DNA of 64,000 bases, taken from the NCBI GenBank assembly GCA_964019155.1, contig OZ025239.1, forward strand, positions 79,489,549-79,553,548, given 5' to 3'. Under the pieces are notes generated by a model. The model searched no databases. It saw only the letters and a list, made by a program, of their open reading frames with translations, and had not been told where the DNA came from. A program made the translations under genes and the position numbers. This DNA is from Osedax fenrisi. Taxonomy: Eukaryota; Annelida; Polychaeta; Sabellida; Siboglinidae. Below are positions 16,301 to 31,368 of this stretch, piece after piece; within the stretch, counting starts at the first letter, position 1; every line of letters begins with the position of its first letter.

Positions 16301-17341
16301 CACTTTAAGAAGTAATGGTATTAATATAAAGCTTTAAATGTGTATTACCATTACAAAATGTATATATATATATATATTATAATGGAACATCAAATACCTT
16401 TGAAAGTATGGTATTCTTCACTTTAAAATATCAAGTATCATTAAATATATAATTCCACAATTTAATGGTATTATGCAATCATTAATTGTTATAAGTTCTA
16501 TAAAATATTAAGAACCACTAAATATGAATTATAGTTACATAATGTAATGGTATACCATAGTATGCATATTACCATATTTTATATACCTATTCATATTAAA
16601 CAATATAAAACCATTACTTTAACTGTATGTATGTAAGTATGTATGTATGTATGTATTTATGTATATAGATATTATATATAGGCACATGTGTATATAGCTA
16701 TATAGATATATAGATATATAGTCTACTATTTTACCTTTTCTTTATTTTTTTATATTGATTTAATTTAGTACTAGTGTATATTAATTATCAATTATTATTT
16801 TAATTTATATTTAAGTTAATATTATGTATTTAATAAATAAAGTTATTATTTTAAAATCATAAATTATTAAGTATCTATAGGTTTTTTAAATTATCATAAT
16901 TTCATTTATGTGTCAACTTAAAAAACAATTATAATCATAATTATATTGATAATTAAGATAATAAAATTTGAAATAATGTTATAATGATTAGTAATCATTG
17001 ATTTCTCATTATTGAACATTGAAACATTGTATTTAATATTCAAAATATTATTATTATTAAATACCATTTATATTTAATGGTTTTACTAATTTAATAATGT
17101 GTAGTACCATTTTTATTTAATAGTTCTAAATAATTTAATAATATATTATTAAACACATGTGTAATACCATTCTTATTTAATGGTTCTAATAAGTAAATAA
17201 TGTGTAATACCATTAACACATATCTTCAGTTTTAATGGTAGTACATAACTGGTGTACATGTTACCATTATAATGGTTCTATTCTAGAGACATGTCTATTA
17301 TCACTAAGCACTTTTGTCAAATACCATTACTTCTAACAGTG
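16301..17341 (+). mobile_element. E1: 1.04-kb TIR element with subterminal ACCATTA/TAATGGT repeats
   Basis: The ends are CACTTTAAGAAGTAATGGTA and an inverted CACTGTTAGAAGTAATGGTA. Inside both ends AATGGTAT or ATACCATT recurs many times, as expected for subterminal transposase-binding repeats. There is no long open frame. I could not find a convincing target duplication. The TIR resembles that of E2 (32265-37027). Confidence 0.65.
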
Positions 17342-17514
17342 TACACGCTCATTATAAGTGAATTTCAATGTATTTTATTATATATTTTATTAATATATAT
17401 ATATATATATATATACATAATATTAATATGACCGATTAATGTTAATACATTACTATTTATAAATATTATTGTTATTGTTATTTATAGTGAAGGTAACAAT
17501 CATATATCTTTAAC

Positions 17515-17645
17515 AGTTATAACAATAACAACAATATTGGCCCACTATAGTAGGAGTATGTGAGCGGCCAATATTGTTGTTATTGTTAGTATACTACAAC
17601 ATATGTTTTACTACTACAACATATATGTATATATGTTGTAGTAGT
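17515..17645. repeat. 130-bp hairpin repeat, copy 1
   Basis: A perfect 22-base inverted repeat (arms 17521-17542 and 17566-17587, the left arm beginning AACAATAACAACAATATTGG) encloses a 23-base loop. A second palindrome, CTACAACATAT/ATATGTTGTAG, follows. The whole block recurs, identical by eye, at about 30907-31037. It directly abuts the hAT-like element that starts at 17646. Confidence 0.75.
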
Positions 17646-20079
17646 CAGGGGTGGACAAATCGGGCAATTGCCCGGGGCCCCACATTTTGGGGGGCCCATG
17701 AATTATTTGAGACATTTTTTTTATTACTATTTATATGAAAAAAAAAATTTTCTTAACTATTTTTCTTATATATTATTAATTCTAATTAAAAAAATAAAAA
17801 TAATATAATAAATTAATTAAATATGAGTCATTTAGGCCGATTTGAAGAGTGAATTTTACAAAAAGTTCTAAATTGACACGAAGATATGGTGGAAACAGCT
17901 ACATGAATATTTTGGAAAACATGCTAATAGTGATAACATAGATCTTCTCACACATCTCTGATTGTTAGATCAAATAGTATGAAACCGATTGATAAATAAT
18001 TGTTTGATAAACTAGTAGGTGATAAATGATAAACGTATTAAGGTATTATTAACCATAGTTAAATCTTAACAATTTATAATTCTATAATTAGTTTACAAAA
18101 CAAAAAGTATACTTTTTTTTATTAAAATTAAATATAATTTATAAGATATATTTTAACTATGATTTCTGATATTTGTAAAGGATTATATTGATTATAATTT
18201 ACGAAAAAAACGATATTCTATATAGATTTATAATTGTTATAGTAATTAAAAAAATAGATATTTTCAAAATAATTTTTCTCAAAATAATTAACTTTCTCTA
18301 TCTTATGCTCGTATTAATCAAATGTGTATATTCTCATAGTGTATATATTATTATAATTGTATTAGTACACATAATATATATATATATAATAGTTTTAATT
18401 TAAATAGGATTATTCTGCTTTAGGTTATTCCTATAGTATTGTTAATAATGTCTATTGATTAAAGGGAATTATGTAAATAAAATTATTATCTTTTTTAACA
18501 TACTATCATTACAGAAAGATATTATATTTATTGAAACAGATATTATTTATAAATATATATATATATATATAACATACATATAATACTAAAGGCATTTTTG
18601 CAATTATCCACCTATTACTTGCAAATGAATGTTTAGATTGACATCACCCTCGTCTATCTATTTACAAATAAATACACACAATGGCGATATTCTTATTGGA
18701 GAATAGGTGATAAGTTATCACTGATAACTACATAATTGAAGAAATACAAAATTCAAAATATTATATTATATATCAGTGTACTCAATTCCATATATATATC
18801 ACATCGATATATATTATAGTTATTTATATCAAGTTAGGTAGGTATTATAGCCTACTATTATTATATAGGTATTTATTGATTTACGACGTACGATTCTACG
18901 TTGAGATTCATTATCACTGATAATTTATCAGTTATAATTTATCACATTGGTCAATATTTAGCTACCGATCTATTAGAATTTTTTCAATAATAATATAATT
19001 ATAATAGATTATAGAGCTCAAAGTTATGAAAATGCCAGCATATGTCTGGAATATTCAATGACATGAAATATATTATAATAACCATAGTCCATTGTCAATA
19101 TGGATTCACATATCTACACTGTATATTCCTTAAATCTGGTTGGGCAAAATGCCGTTAAATCTTCGACAAGTGTAGCAATATTCGTTGCCTTCATCCCAAA
19201 TCAATATAATTTATTTAGCCAAACTATATAAAGAATATATTAACATCTAGATTAAAGAAGAATATAATATTTTTTATTAAAAGCATTATCGAATATAAAA
19301 TTGTGATCGCAAGCAGATTCTGTTAGTGCAGTCTCTTGATAACTTCTTATAGGACCTAATTACATAATTTATATCTGATATTATATATGTTAAAATATAA
19401 CTTAAATTACATTACTAGAGTCAATGTATTTATTCAATAAAATGCAATTTTAGAATTTGAGACTTCGATATAATGAAAACCGTGGAGCTAATTACTTTGT
19501 AGAATAAAGTCGATCAGAAAAGTATTGCAATTAGGTTACATTGAGATAATAGCGGTAATACAAAATATTGATGCACTCTATAAATCAGTGGTTCCCAACC
19601 TATGGGTCATTGAGTATTTTGTGTAGGTCCTGATCCAATTTCTAAAAAATAATATAAATGCTTTTATATGCAAATTGGATTTATGGTCGAGAAAAATTTA
19701 AGATGGAAATATATATTTAAATATATGTATATTAATTTGTATATGATTATTTTATGATTAAAGTATAATAATAACAAAATAAAATTTGTCATTGGGTCAT
19801 GGTATATTTTTTAATTAAGAATTATAAAAAAGGGTCACGGTGAAAAGGTTGGGAACCACTGCTCTAAATATATATGCGAGAAAAGAAATGATTATGAGGA
19901 GTTGATTAAAGTATACAAACAAATTACAAAATAATTAGTATAATGATAACATATGATAAAATTGAAGAGTTATAAATATTAGTTTTTGCCAAAATGGCCC
20001 ATTTAATATGTTATTAAATTATTATGGGGCCCATGCGTTTTTTTTGCCCGGGGCCCATAGTATGCTTAAGCCGGCCCTG
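17646..20079 (+). mobile_element. hAT-like non-autonomous element, both ends present (2.4 kb)
   Basis: The left end is CAGGGGTGGACAAATCGGGC with the palindrome GGGCAATTGCCC. The right end, inverted, is CAGGGCCGGCTTAAGCATAC, preceded inside by GCCCGGGGCCCAT. CAGGG termini next to GGGCAATTGCCCGGGGCC blocks are known from animal hAT elements. No transposase frame remains. Partial relatives are at 3570-5950, about 25875-28260, 31447-32264, 37035-37430 and 40500-40625. The flanking 8-mers GTAGTAGT and GTTGTGAT agree at only 5 of 8 places, so the target duplication is uncertain. Confidence 0.65.
19586..19861 (+). mobile_element. hAT MITE (276 bp) nested in the hAT-like element
   Basis: The TIRs are CAGTGGTTCCCAACCT and its inverted copy AGGTTGGGAACCACTG, the classic hAT form. 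The flanking 8-mers are CTATAAAT and CTCTAAAT. The related copy near 37311-37330 preserves the empty site GCACTCTCTAAATATA, which fixes the target as CTCTAAAT and shows one later mutation on the left. It has no coding capacity. Confidence 0.9.
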
Positions 20080-20245
20080 GTTGTGATGCATGCGGTCATT
20101 GTAGTGTTGAGAGGGAGTTGGTGAGATGATGTTGATACCTACCCGGTACACCTGCAGGTTACTATGTTCACCGCGTGAAAAGAGCGGCATCCTCAGATCA
20201 GCTAGGAAGTTATAAAGGTGTTTTATTTCTTTAATATATAGAGAA

Positions 20246-20287
<42 letters not shown>

Positions 20288-21223
20288 CGTATGCGATTAT
20301 GTGTGCATACGTATATTATAAATTAATATGACGATGAATTTTTATTATATATATATATATAATATAATAATAATAATGTTTATTTATTGAATCACACAGT
20401 TAATAATATCGGATACAATGGACCCCTCAAGAAGTCATAGACTTGTACATTTTATAAATAACTGTGAGGAGCCCCGGACAATACAAAACAATATATATAT
20501 ATATATATATATAATTAATTATAATACAATATAATATTATATATATAACGTTATAAAACATATACACGTTTATTAAATAACCTATATAAGTTTCGTTTCG
20601 TTTTTATCAGGAATTGGTCGTCTTGATCTTATTTTAGATTTCAATAGTGCATAAACCACCTAATAATATTAGATATAACATTATTTATTTATATTAATAG
20701 TTAGTATTTTTGTTTACATATTAGTAAAATTAATGCGTAAATTAACAAAAAATTTAATAATAACCGACTATTTTAAATTTATTAACAAATTTATTTTATT
20801 TATTATTTTGTAAACAACAACTCCAAGGCAACAACTATTAAATAAATAAATATTTTCTAGGTATCTCTTTATTTTTTATAAATTATAAATAATACAATAA
20901 ATAGTGCTATTGTTATAATTAAACATGAATTATTGAATAATTTCGTGTCCGCACTATCATGTAATATATATATATATGGGAATTCCAACCCCTCTATTTA
21001 CGATTCCCCACCTAATCCTTCCTCAAATACTAATTCCCCTAATTCCGATCTACCAAATATTTCCTCAAATGTTATGATAACTCCTCTTCCCCGGTTCCAT
21101 TACCTAATTATTTATTAATACTAGAGATTTTCTCGATAAAATCGCTACGCGTTAACACGTCCTCACGAGTGTCTATTACAGCGCAGTTACTAAAGATAAG
21201 TACGTGCTATGTTAGCATTATAG
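20080..21223. other. Mixed region; possible decayed retroelement trace, otherwise no gene
   Basis: The stretch 20085-20225 is less AT-rich. Its minus strand reads LQVYRVGINIISPTPSQHYN, faintly like the first block of a retroelement integrase (RVGIDIIGPLP), but too little remains to be sure. A 61-codon frame at 20933-21118 is a Pro/Asn/Ser-rich low-complexity stretch without recognisable features. Confidence 0.3.
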
Positions 21224-21493
21224 CAAAGATTTTCCAAAGGAAAGATATTGCACTTGTGTATATTTGTGTAACTTAATAATTCGATATGGCCATCTAGCGG
21301 TATTAGTCAGATATTAAGAGTTTTCTATATGTATAGTAATTTCTTAATTTCTTAATTAAAATATCACATGTTATAATATTTCATATACTATTTCGCCATC
21401 TAGTGTTAATGGTCAGATTCATTTTAAATTTACATTTTTAAAGGTAATAGAGATAGATAGGGAGTGCAATATCTTTCCTTTGGAAAATCTTTG
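21224..21493. mobile_element. 270-bp MITE with 31-bp TIRs
   Basis: The ends are CAAAGATTTTCCAAAGGAAA and its perfect inverted copy, extending 31 bases. The flanks ATTATAG and ATTATAA look like a 7-base target duplication with one change. A second family member with exact 7-base flanks is at 61230-61675. Confidence 0.8.
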
Positions 21494-21932
21494 ATTATAA
21501 TCCGGATAAATCGGCGGGAATAACACTTTTTTTAAAACCCAAACCCAACCGTCAGCGCTGGTAATATATAGTCGAGTTAATGTGAAGATTCGTCGACGTG
21601 TGATAGTTCGGGTATTTTCGTCCGGTTACCCGATTTTCGCAAAAACAAGTTTTAATGTATTTACTAATACTTTTACTAATACCCTATTATGTATTAATAC
21701 ATCTTCCTTATATACAATTTCCTCTAATGTTGTTCCCAATTCCCAACTAATAACTATTTCTTCTGTATCTCCAATTACTACTATGTCTCCTACATATAGG
21801 TAGTATACTATAGTATACTATAGTAGTATAGTATACTGTAGTAGTATAGTATACTGTAGTAGTATACTATAATAGTATAGTATAATACTATACTATAATA
21901 GTATACTATCCACCCTAATCACCTGGTATAGG

Positions 21933-21999
<67 letters not shown>

Positions 22000-22290
22000 T
22001 CAGATTTATTATTTCATGTTGTAAAGCATGACATAATGGAGAAGTTAATAAACAAATGTATTTGATTTTTGCGAGAATTTCCCCAATCATCATATTCTAG
22101 ATAAGTTAGATTCTCATGAGTAAAAAAATGTAAATATAAATAAATAAGATTTAAAGAATATGTATCAATAAGTCAAGTTAAAAATAAAAGATGTAACGTT
22201 ATATAAAAAAATCACAGAAACGAGTTGAATTATGAATGCCGAACTATAAAAGGAATAGAATTATATTAATAGCTAAAATATACAAATGAA
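21494..22290. other. Low-complexity spacer with a GTATAC tandem repeat and (TA)n
   Basis: The stretch 21797-21915 is a tandem array of TAGTATACTATAG/TAGTATACTGTAG words with internal palindromes. The stretch 21937-21988 is (TA)n. A 73-codon frame (21582-21803) is Thr/Ser/Asn-rich; I do not consider it a supported gene. Confidence 0.55.
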
Positions 22291-23337
22291 AATAATAAAA
22301 ACTAAAAAAAAACAAGATGAAGGTTTAATAAATAATGCCAGTAAACAAATTTAAAATTAGATAATCAATTGTTTAATTGATTTTCATAATTGATAAAAGA
22401 TGTTTTTTAATATTTTTTTAAAGTTTTTTATATACATTTTTGTAAATAATAATTTATTTAGACATACATTAGTCCATGATTTAGGGCTTTAAAATTATGA
22501 TGATTTATGATGACATCTTGATTTTATATAAGGTAATTTGAAATTATGAAAATTATTTTGATATACATTGTTATATCTTGGAAATAATAATGATATTCTG
22601 CTTGGGCATTATTTAAATTTACATTGTGTATGACATATATACAATATTTTTATAAGTTATTAAATCTTTAAATTTTAATATATTAGAACATAAAAATAAA
22701 TTGTTAGTATTAGCAAAGGCTTTGATATTAGTAAAAATAAAAATATTATTGACAATGTTAAAGATATTTTTATTTACAATTCGAACAGCCTTTTTTTGTA
22801 GAGTTGAAATGCATTGAAGGTTATTATTCAAATTATTTCCCCAAATTTCTAAACAATACATGATATGAGGCAAAAACAAAGAATTGTAAAGCAGCTTTAA
22901 AATATATATTTGTAAATAGCTCAGCTTTCTTAATATATATAACATGTGATAATTTCAATTGTATTTTTCTTATGTGTTCTTTAAAATTTTAATTAGTATC
23001 TAAAATAACTCAAAGAAAAGTATAACTTGATACTAAGCATATTTCAGTTGAATTAATTGATATACTATTAATAATATTTGCATCTTTATAAGGTAGCACT
23101 TTTATTTTATCAATATTTAATATTAATCTATAATTAGTGAACCATTCATGTAAATTTAAAATAACTAAATTTAAACTTTTGCAGAGTCTTATTACTGGGT
23201 TCACTAATGCTAACCGATGTATCGTCAGCAAAAAGTATAATATTTAAATGTATATTTAAATTATGTAAGGCCATATGAATATCATTTATATATAAAATAA
23301 AAAGTAAGGGTCCCAAAATGGATCCCTGAGGTATTCT
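22291..23337 (-). pseudogene. LINE reverse transcriptase fragment, decayed (copy B)
   Basis: This is the duplicate of 1-1047, differing by a few bases; one change turns the DKTKVLPY thumb motif into DKIKVLPY. It has the same frameshifts and the same abrupt upstream border next to the SINE. The preserved breaks show that it was already dead before the segmental duplication. Confidence 0.8.
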
Positions 23338-23340
23338 AAC

Positions 23341-23632
23341 TGCCTGTGTGGCTCAGTGGCTAATGCGTCAGACACACAAGCAGTAGGACACGGGTTCGAG
23401 CCTCGTCCGGACCATTAATTCATTTTATAAAATGGGTCTTAAAATATTATTTAGAAGTGATCTTATATAATTGTGTATACATAAATGATCGGCTCTCGTT
23501 AAAACCATGGATGCCTTAACATGAGAGCGGCTTCGAAGGGACATTAGATATGATTGTAAGTGAAAACTTCATCTAAGTTCATGGATGGGATGAAATGACT
23601 CCACCAAATAAAAATAACAATAACAATAACAA
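23341..23632 (+). mobile_element. tRNA-derived SINE, full length (copy B)
   Basis: This is the duplicate of 1051-1342, with boxes A and B and the AACAAT tail preserved. It is present because the surrounding segment was duplicated, not through a separate retroposition. Confidence 0.85.
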
Positions 23633-23863
23633 TATATATATGTATAGTGTAGGGATGTACTGACTATTTACTGCCCTCTTATAAGTTACAACGAATATAA
23701 TAGCTAACTTACGTAAATCTTGAGATATCGTTATTCGAATCACCGCAGAGTACTCTTTTTTTACATGACACATTAAACAATTAATTGATGTGTACACATA
23801 ATTAAACACCTGTGTTATCCACTAGGTGATTGTCCTTCCTCAAGGATCCTAATCCTAATTAGG

Positions 23864-23907
<44 letters not shown>

Positions 23908-24375
23908 TCACCCCATGGGCCCCATGATGAGTTCTGGGTGTCTATATTTACCAGGACGTAGATATGCTGACCACTTCCGAATGGTCAATCCTTGACAAGT
24001 ATATACAATACTTAATGGCTATATTATTATTTAAACATGTTTATGCACAACAGGTAATACATATAGTGTATAGTGTACACTGCATATGTATGTACCAGGT
24101 TCATTGCACCTATGGGTGTACAATGTATGTTGTACATGCTTGTGTAATGTAAACCAATATGCAGAGCTGACACGATACTCGAAAAATGTATAATAGATTG
24201 TATAATAAATTGTAATTCCGCAATTACAATTACACACTTTTTTCTTATAATAGATACTGCTACAATTACTTTAAAAAAAATCATATTAGATATAATTACA
24301 AATACACACTTTACTTAGTAGATACATCTTAGTAGATACAAATACATTATAAATATATCCAATATATATATATTA

Positions 24376-25245
24376 GGGGAAAGTAACCGAATACGGACAG
24401 TGCACGAATACGGACACTCTCGATATCTCAGAAACCATAAATTCTACAAAAAATGTTTGATGAATAAAATATTCATAAATATATAAATAGTATATATAAG
24501 TATTTTTTTATTTTGTAAGTATTAAAACTAGTTCTGATATATCCAATAAGCTTATTTTTTTATTACATTTTTAAATTTATGAAAAAAAATGTCTACTTAA
24601 AACCTTCTCAAGAATATACAAATGTATCGATATAAAACATAACAGTATATTATTAAAAACTAAAGAATTCTAAACATTATATACATAATTGCTCTATTTA
24701 TTATCAAATATTAATTAATTTATAAGCATATATCTATAGGTCATATAAATCCCTAATACTGACACTCTAGATGTCTTAATACGGACACCATATAACCAAT
24801 CAACGCGTATCATATGAACTTTTCTGATTTTCATAAAAATCGTGTGCATTATAATATTGATACCACCAATGAAAATAAATTTAAAAATTTTATTATTTAG
24901 ATACTTAAATTGTATTATTAATTAATAAAATAATAAAAATTAATAAATTAATTAGTAATTAAATTACATTAAATTATTCATAAAATTAATTATAAATAAT
25001 GTAATTATAATTTATCTGATTGGTTCATCAATAATATATAGATAGTTTATCTAGTGGTATATAGGGTGTCCGTATTATGACACATGGTGTCCGTATTCGG
25101 ACATGGGTACGGTACCCAGGGTACCGAATACGGACACCCCTGTTATCTATGGAATAAAAAGATTAAATACAATTTTAATATCACAATAATATTTATAATA
25201 TAAAATTAATATATTGTAATTTTTAGATAAAAATAGTGAGTCATA
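24376..25245 (-). mobile_element. M1 element, one end missing (copy B)
   Basis: Duplicate of 2094-2953. The border where M family similarity ends is the same, so the end was lost before duplication. Confidence 0.7.
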
Positions 25246-26324
25246 CACTGGTTGTACACACGCTGGTATACCAGCGTTTATTTCATCTGCAATTATACTA
25301 TGAGCCATTACAGACTATAGAGAAATATACATTATTACAATATACTATTTTTCAACTACAAATAATTAGCGACCTTTACTTTCGAATGTTCAACAAGAAT
25401 ATAGTAAATTATCAAATATACAAAAAATAAATTATTAATATATTATTAAATATTAATATTTAGAATTAATCATATTTATTAAAATTATTTTATCTTTCAA
25501 TATAATATATAATTGTAATTATAAATCAATTATTATATAAAATATATTATCAAAATAATGTCTTTGTTTTCAATAAAAGTATATAATGGTTTTTGAGAAA
25601 AATCACTATTATTGATATGTCATAATATTTAACAATTAATTGATTTCAATATTTACAAAGGATATTTTATTTTAAATATATGTATATGTTAAAATTAATT
25701 TATAATATGATGTTATAAAATATTGATATAAAATACATATATTATCCAAATAATATATTATTTAATAAAATGTATTTGTTTACATAATTTTCTTAGTAGA
25801 TACGATTACAAATACTTTTGTAATTTTTATAATAGATACAAATACAAATACAAATGTATATACGATACTTTTTTTTTACTATTTATATAAAAAAAAATTT
25901 CGTAACTGTATTTTTCTTATATAATATTAATTCCAATTAAAAAATAAAAATATTATAATAAATTAATTATATATGAGTCATTTAAATGACTAAATGACCT
26001 AATTAGGCCGATTTGAAAAGTGAATTTTACAACAATTTCTAAATGTATACGAAGATATGGTGTAAACACGTACAATGTACGATGAAGATGTTGGAGCACA
26101 TGATAATAGTGATCACCATAGATCATCACACATCTCTGATTGTCAGATAAAATAGTTAGAAACGGATTGATAAATAATTGTTTGATAAACTAGAAAGTGA
26201 TAAATTTATCATTAATGATAAACGTATTAAGGGAATCTTACCCATAGTTGAATCTTAACTATAATTAGTTTACGAAAAAAGAATATACTTATTTTATTAA
26301 AATTAAATATCAGATATATATATT

Positions 26325-26366
<42 letters not shown>

Positions 26367-26727
26367 CAGATATTTATTACAGATATTTATTACAGATATT
26401 TAAGATATATTTTAACTATGATTTCTGATATTTGTAAATGATTATATTGATTATAAATTACGAAAAAAAACGATATTATATGTATATATATATATATAGA
26501 TTTACAATTTTTATAGTAAACTAAATATTTTAAAATAATTTTTCTCCAAATAATTAATTTTCTCAAATAATAAATGTTTATCTTCTCATAGTTATATATA
26601 GTTTTATAACTTTGTTAGTATACATAATATATATATAGGTTTAATTTATATAAATAATTTTAATTTAAATAGGAATATTCTTCTTTATAGTATTTTTAAT
26701 AATGACTATTGATGAAAGGGAGTTTAA

Positions 26728-27652
26728 GGGGAAAGTGCACTCCATGGACACTTAATAAGGACACTTTAACAATAAATGGTCTTAACATTTTATGACTCAT
26801 TATTTGTATTCAAAAATTACAATATATTAATATTATATGATTATAGATATTATTGTGATTTTAAAATTGTATTTAATATTTTAATTGCATAGATAACGGT
26901 GGTGTCCGTATTCGGTACACATGCATGTCCGAATACGGATACCCAGTGTTATAATACGGATACCCCATATACCAATAGATAAACTATATATTATTGATGA
27001 ATCAATCAGATAAATTATAATTACATTATTTATAATTAATTTTATGAATAATTTATTCTAATTTAATTAGTTAATAATTTATTTATTTTTTAATTTTTTT
27101 AATTAATAATACAATTTAAGTATCTAAATAATAACAATTTTAGATTTAGCTTTATTGGTGGTATTTATATTATAATGCACGCGATTTTTATGAAAATCAG
27201 AATAGTTCATACGCTGCGCGCTGATTGGTTATAGCCTATAACTTATAGGGTGTCCGTATTAAGACATTTAGAGTGTCTGTATTAGGGTATTAGGGACTTA
27301 TATGACCTCTAGATATATGCTTATAACTTAATCAATATTTGATAACAAATATAGAAATTATATATATAATTTTAGAATGCTTTATTTTTTAATAATTGTA
27401 TATAGATATATTTGTATATTCTTGAGAAGGCTTTAAATTGATATATTTTTTTCATAAAAACGTAATAAAAAAATCATTTTATTGGATATATCAGCAATAT
27501 TTTGAATAATTAAAAAATAAAAAATACTTTTTTAGACTATTTGTATAATTATGAATATTTTATATATTAAACATTTTTTTGTAGGATTTATGGTTTCTGA
27601 GATACTGAGAGTGTCCGTATTCGGGCACTGTCCATATTCGGTTACTTTCCCC
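26728..27652 (+). mobile_element. M2 element, 925 bp (copy B)
   Basis: Duplicate of 4419-5343. Its right end keeps GGTTACTTTCCCC, matching the family consensus, where copy A has the derived GGTTAATTTCCCC. A few internal positions also differ (for example GGTGGTGTCC against GGGGATGTCC). Confidence 0.75.
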
Positions 27653-28276
27653 TATACATACAATGATTATATTGTTCAACAGACTATTATTACAGAAATA
27701 AATTATATTTATTGAAACACATATTTTTTATAAATATATATATATATATATAATCTAAATATAATACTAAATGCATCTTTGCAATTAACCAACAAGTAGG
27801 TTGCACAACCTACTTGCAAATGAATGTCTAGATTGACATCATCCTCATCTATATATTTACATACACATACCCATAACTGCGATATTATTATTGGAGAACA
27901 GGTGATAACTAAATAATTGAAGAAATAAAAAATTCAAAATATTATATTAAATTATTGTACTCAATTCCAGATATATACATGTAGGTAAGTTAACAATAGT
28001 CATCATATATACCAAGTTATGTATAATTTTTATTTATTTCTTGGTGTACGTTGAAATTCATTATCTAGCATAATATACAATAGTCTATTGTCAATATGGA
28101 TCCCCATATCTGCACTGTGTATTCTTTACATTTGGTTGGGAAAAATTACATTGAATATTCGACAATTGTAGCAATATTCTTTGATTTCATCCTAAATCAA
28201 TATAATTTATTTAGCTAAACTAAATAAAGAATATATTACCATCTAGATTAAAGAATATAAAGAAGTGCAATAATAA

Positions 28277-29043
<767 letters not shown>

Positions 29044-30212
29044 ATATAAAACTACTAATATTATATAGAATATTTATACATTAAATATTGAAAGTCAATT
29101 TTTATTATGAAATGAGTAAATAATGACATACAATACATATAGTAATTACTATTCCTGTATTTAATTAGTGTGACTAGAGATATATATATATATATTAAGC
29201 TCTATAGTAATTGGTCAATATTTGAATATCTTAGGTTATTTTATGAGTCTGTAGGTCATCCATTGAATGTTATTTATGCAATAATGTTCAAATAACGTAA
29301 TCGGAAAATGATAAATAATCTAAAGGTATATACCTCATCAATACTGATCAACTAATATATAATGTAATGCCTATATATAATAACAATTTAAATAAAAATA
29401 TATAATCATATACATAAAGTTATATTATTGAATGTTTACGATTTAGGTCTATGTTCAATAGGAGCCACTACACCACGTCAAGGTATCGTAAATATAGTGG
29501 ATTTGTATTCACTTTAATATTGACATTAAAATGAATAAGGAATTTCAACCATGTGTCCCATCGATATAAAGACAATGGGTAAGCAATTGATTGGATACAT
29601 TGATGTATGTCACTTTGAAATATATGCGCTACAGTCTATTCCCACTAATAAATATCAAATTATTATGTGTAGTTATATTTTAGTGATAATTATGACCAAT
29701 TTTAATGTATTATATGTAGGATATATACTAAAATAATAGCTATATATAAAATATAAAATTTTATAATTCCTTAAAATGTTTCGATTTTAGATATTTAAAT
29801 ATAGTCCTATCTGAATTGAAGTTGTAACACTATTTTATAGACATATATACCTATATAAACTAAATCCATATATTGAGAAAGTTAATTAATTTTATTTAAT
29901 CCTATTTTATTGAAAATACTATCTTGACCTAATATATTAATAAAAATCGTCGATGCCCTTTTTATAATTTATAAATAAAAGTGCCATTCGCTTATCTATC
30001 ATTTACTAGGCTATATGTTATATTGTGTATATTGCGTGCATCAATTGCTTACCCATGTCCTTTATATCGATGGTTAATCACGGTATGTATACACAGTGAT
30101 CACATGACATTTATAACACATTATATCTTCTATAGGGTATACCTCTATAGAGGATATCATGTGTTATAAATGTCATATATATTAATATATTAATGATATA
30201 TATATATATATA

Positions 30213-30496
30213 TTGTTATTTTTATTTGGTGGAGTCCTTTCATCCCATCCAGGAACTTAGATGAAGTTTTTACTTATAACCATATATGGCTCTAATGTCC
30301 CTTCGAAGCCGCTCTCATGTTAAGGCATCCATGGTTTTAACGAGAGCCGATCATTTATTTATACACAATTATATAAGATCACTTCTAAATAATATTTTAA
30401 GACCCATTTTATAAAATTAATTAATGGTCCGGACGAGGGTCGAACCCGTGTCCTACTGCTTGTGTGTCTGACGCCTTAGCCACTGAGCCACACAAG

Positions 30497-30498
<2 letters not shown>
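30213..30498 (-). mobile_element. tRNA-derived SINE, full length, minus strand
   Basis: It is the same family as 1051-1342, inverted, with box A (GTGGCTCAGTGGCTAAGGCG), box B (GGTTCGACCC) and a short AACAA-type tail. It lies inside a (TA)n tract. The matching tract of copy A (14611-14674) has no SINE, so this insertion postdates the duplication or is lineage-specific. Confidence 0.85.
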
Positions 30499-30530
<32 letters not shown>

Positions 30531-30701
30531 CTATTAACAGTTTTATATAAAACTTATTTTTAATAAAATTAGGATTGATAAACAATAAATAATTTAATAA
30601 TATGGGTTATATATTAAATTTTGTTCTTAATAAAATATTATAAATAGAATATTGAATATAACTATGAATATAATAAATATATTTGTAATGCCTATAAACT
30701 A

Positions 30702-30777
<76 letters not shown>

Positions 30778-31260
30778 TATATATATGTATATATATTTAA
30801 TTAATAATTAAATTTAAATTAATAAAAGTATTAACATTAAATTATGAAATAAGTATTCAGTCCCATACTTACAATAAGCGAATGTACGAGTCGCATTGAT
30901 AACTATAGTTATAACAATAACAACAATATTGGCCCACTATAGTAGGAGTATGTGAGCGGCCAATATTGTTGTTATTGTTAGTATACTACAACATATGTTT
31001 TACTACTACAACATATATGTATATATGTTGTAGTAGTATTACATATATACGGTATATCGTAAAAGTTATGTACACACATAAACCGGGGGGGGGGTCGGTA
31101 TCTTATAATACAATATCTTATAGGTCTATAGATTACTATTTTCTATAATATATGTTCATTATGGTGAAAAGAATATGCGCGAAATGTTCAAACAAAAGGA
31201 CATGACCTAGCTTACTCGGTCGAAACGAGCTACAGTATATATGTATAAATATATACATAT

Positions 31261-31321
<61 letters not shown>

Positions 31322-31368
31322 TATATGTATGTATATATCGAAGTTGAAATATTATTCAATTATATAAT
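30499..31368. other. AT-rich spacer with (TA)n tracts; no gene seen
   Basis: It holds (TA)n near 30505-30528, 30708-30773 and 31279-31318, a part resembling 15080-15480, and the hairpin repeat copy at 30907-31037. A 60-codon frame at 30966-31148 overlaps the hairpin and is not a gene. Confidence 0.5.
30907..31037. repeat. 130-bp hairpin repeat, copy 2
   Basis: It appears identical to 17515-17645, with 22-base arms at 30913-30934 and 30958-30979. Here the flanking DNA is the 15080-15480-like sequence, which lacks the block at the corresponding place, so the block looks like an insertion. Confidence 0.7.
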
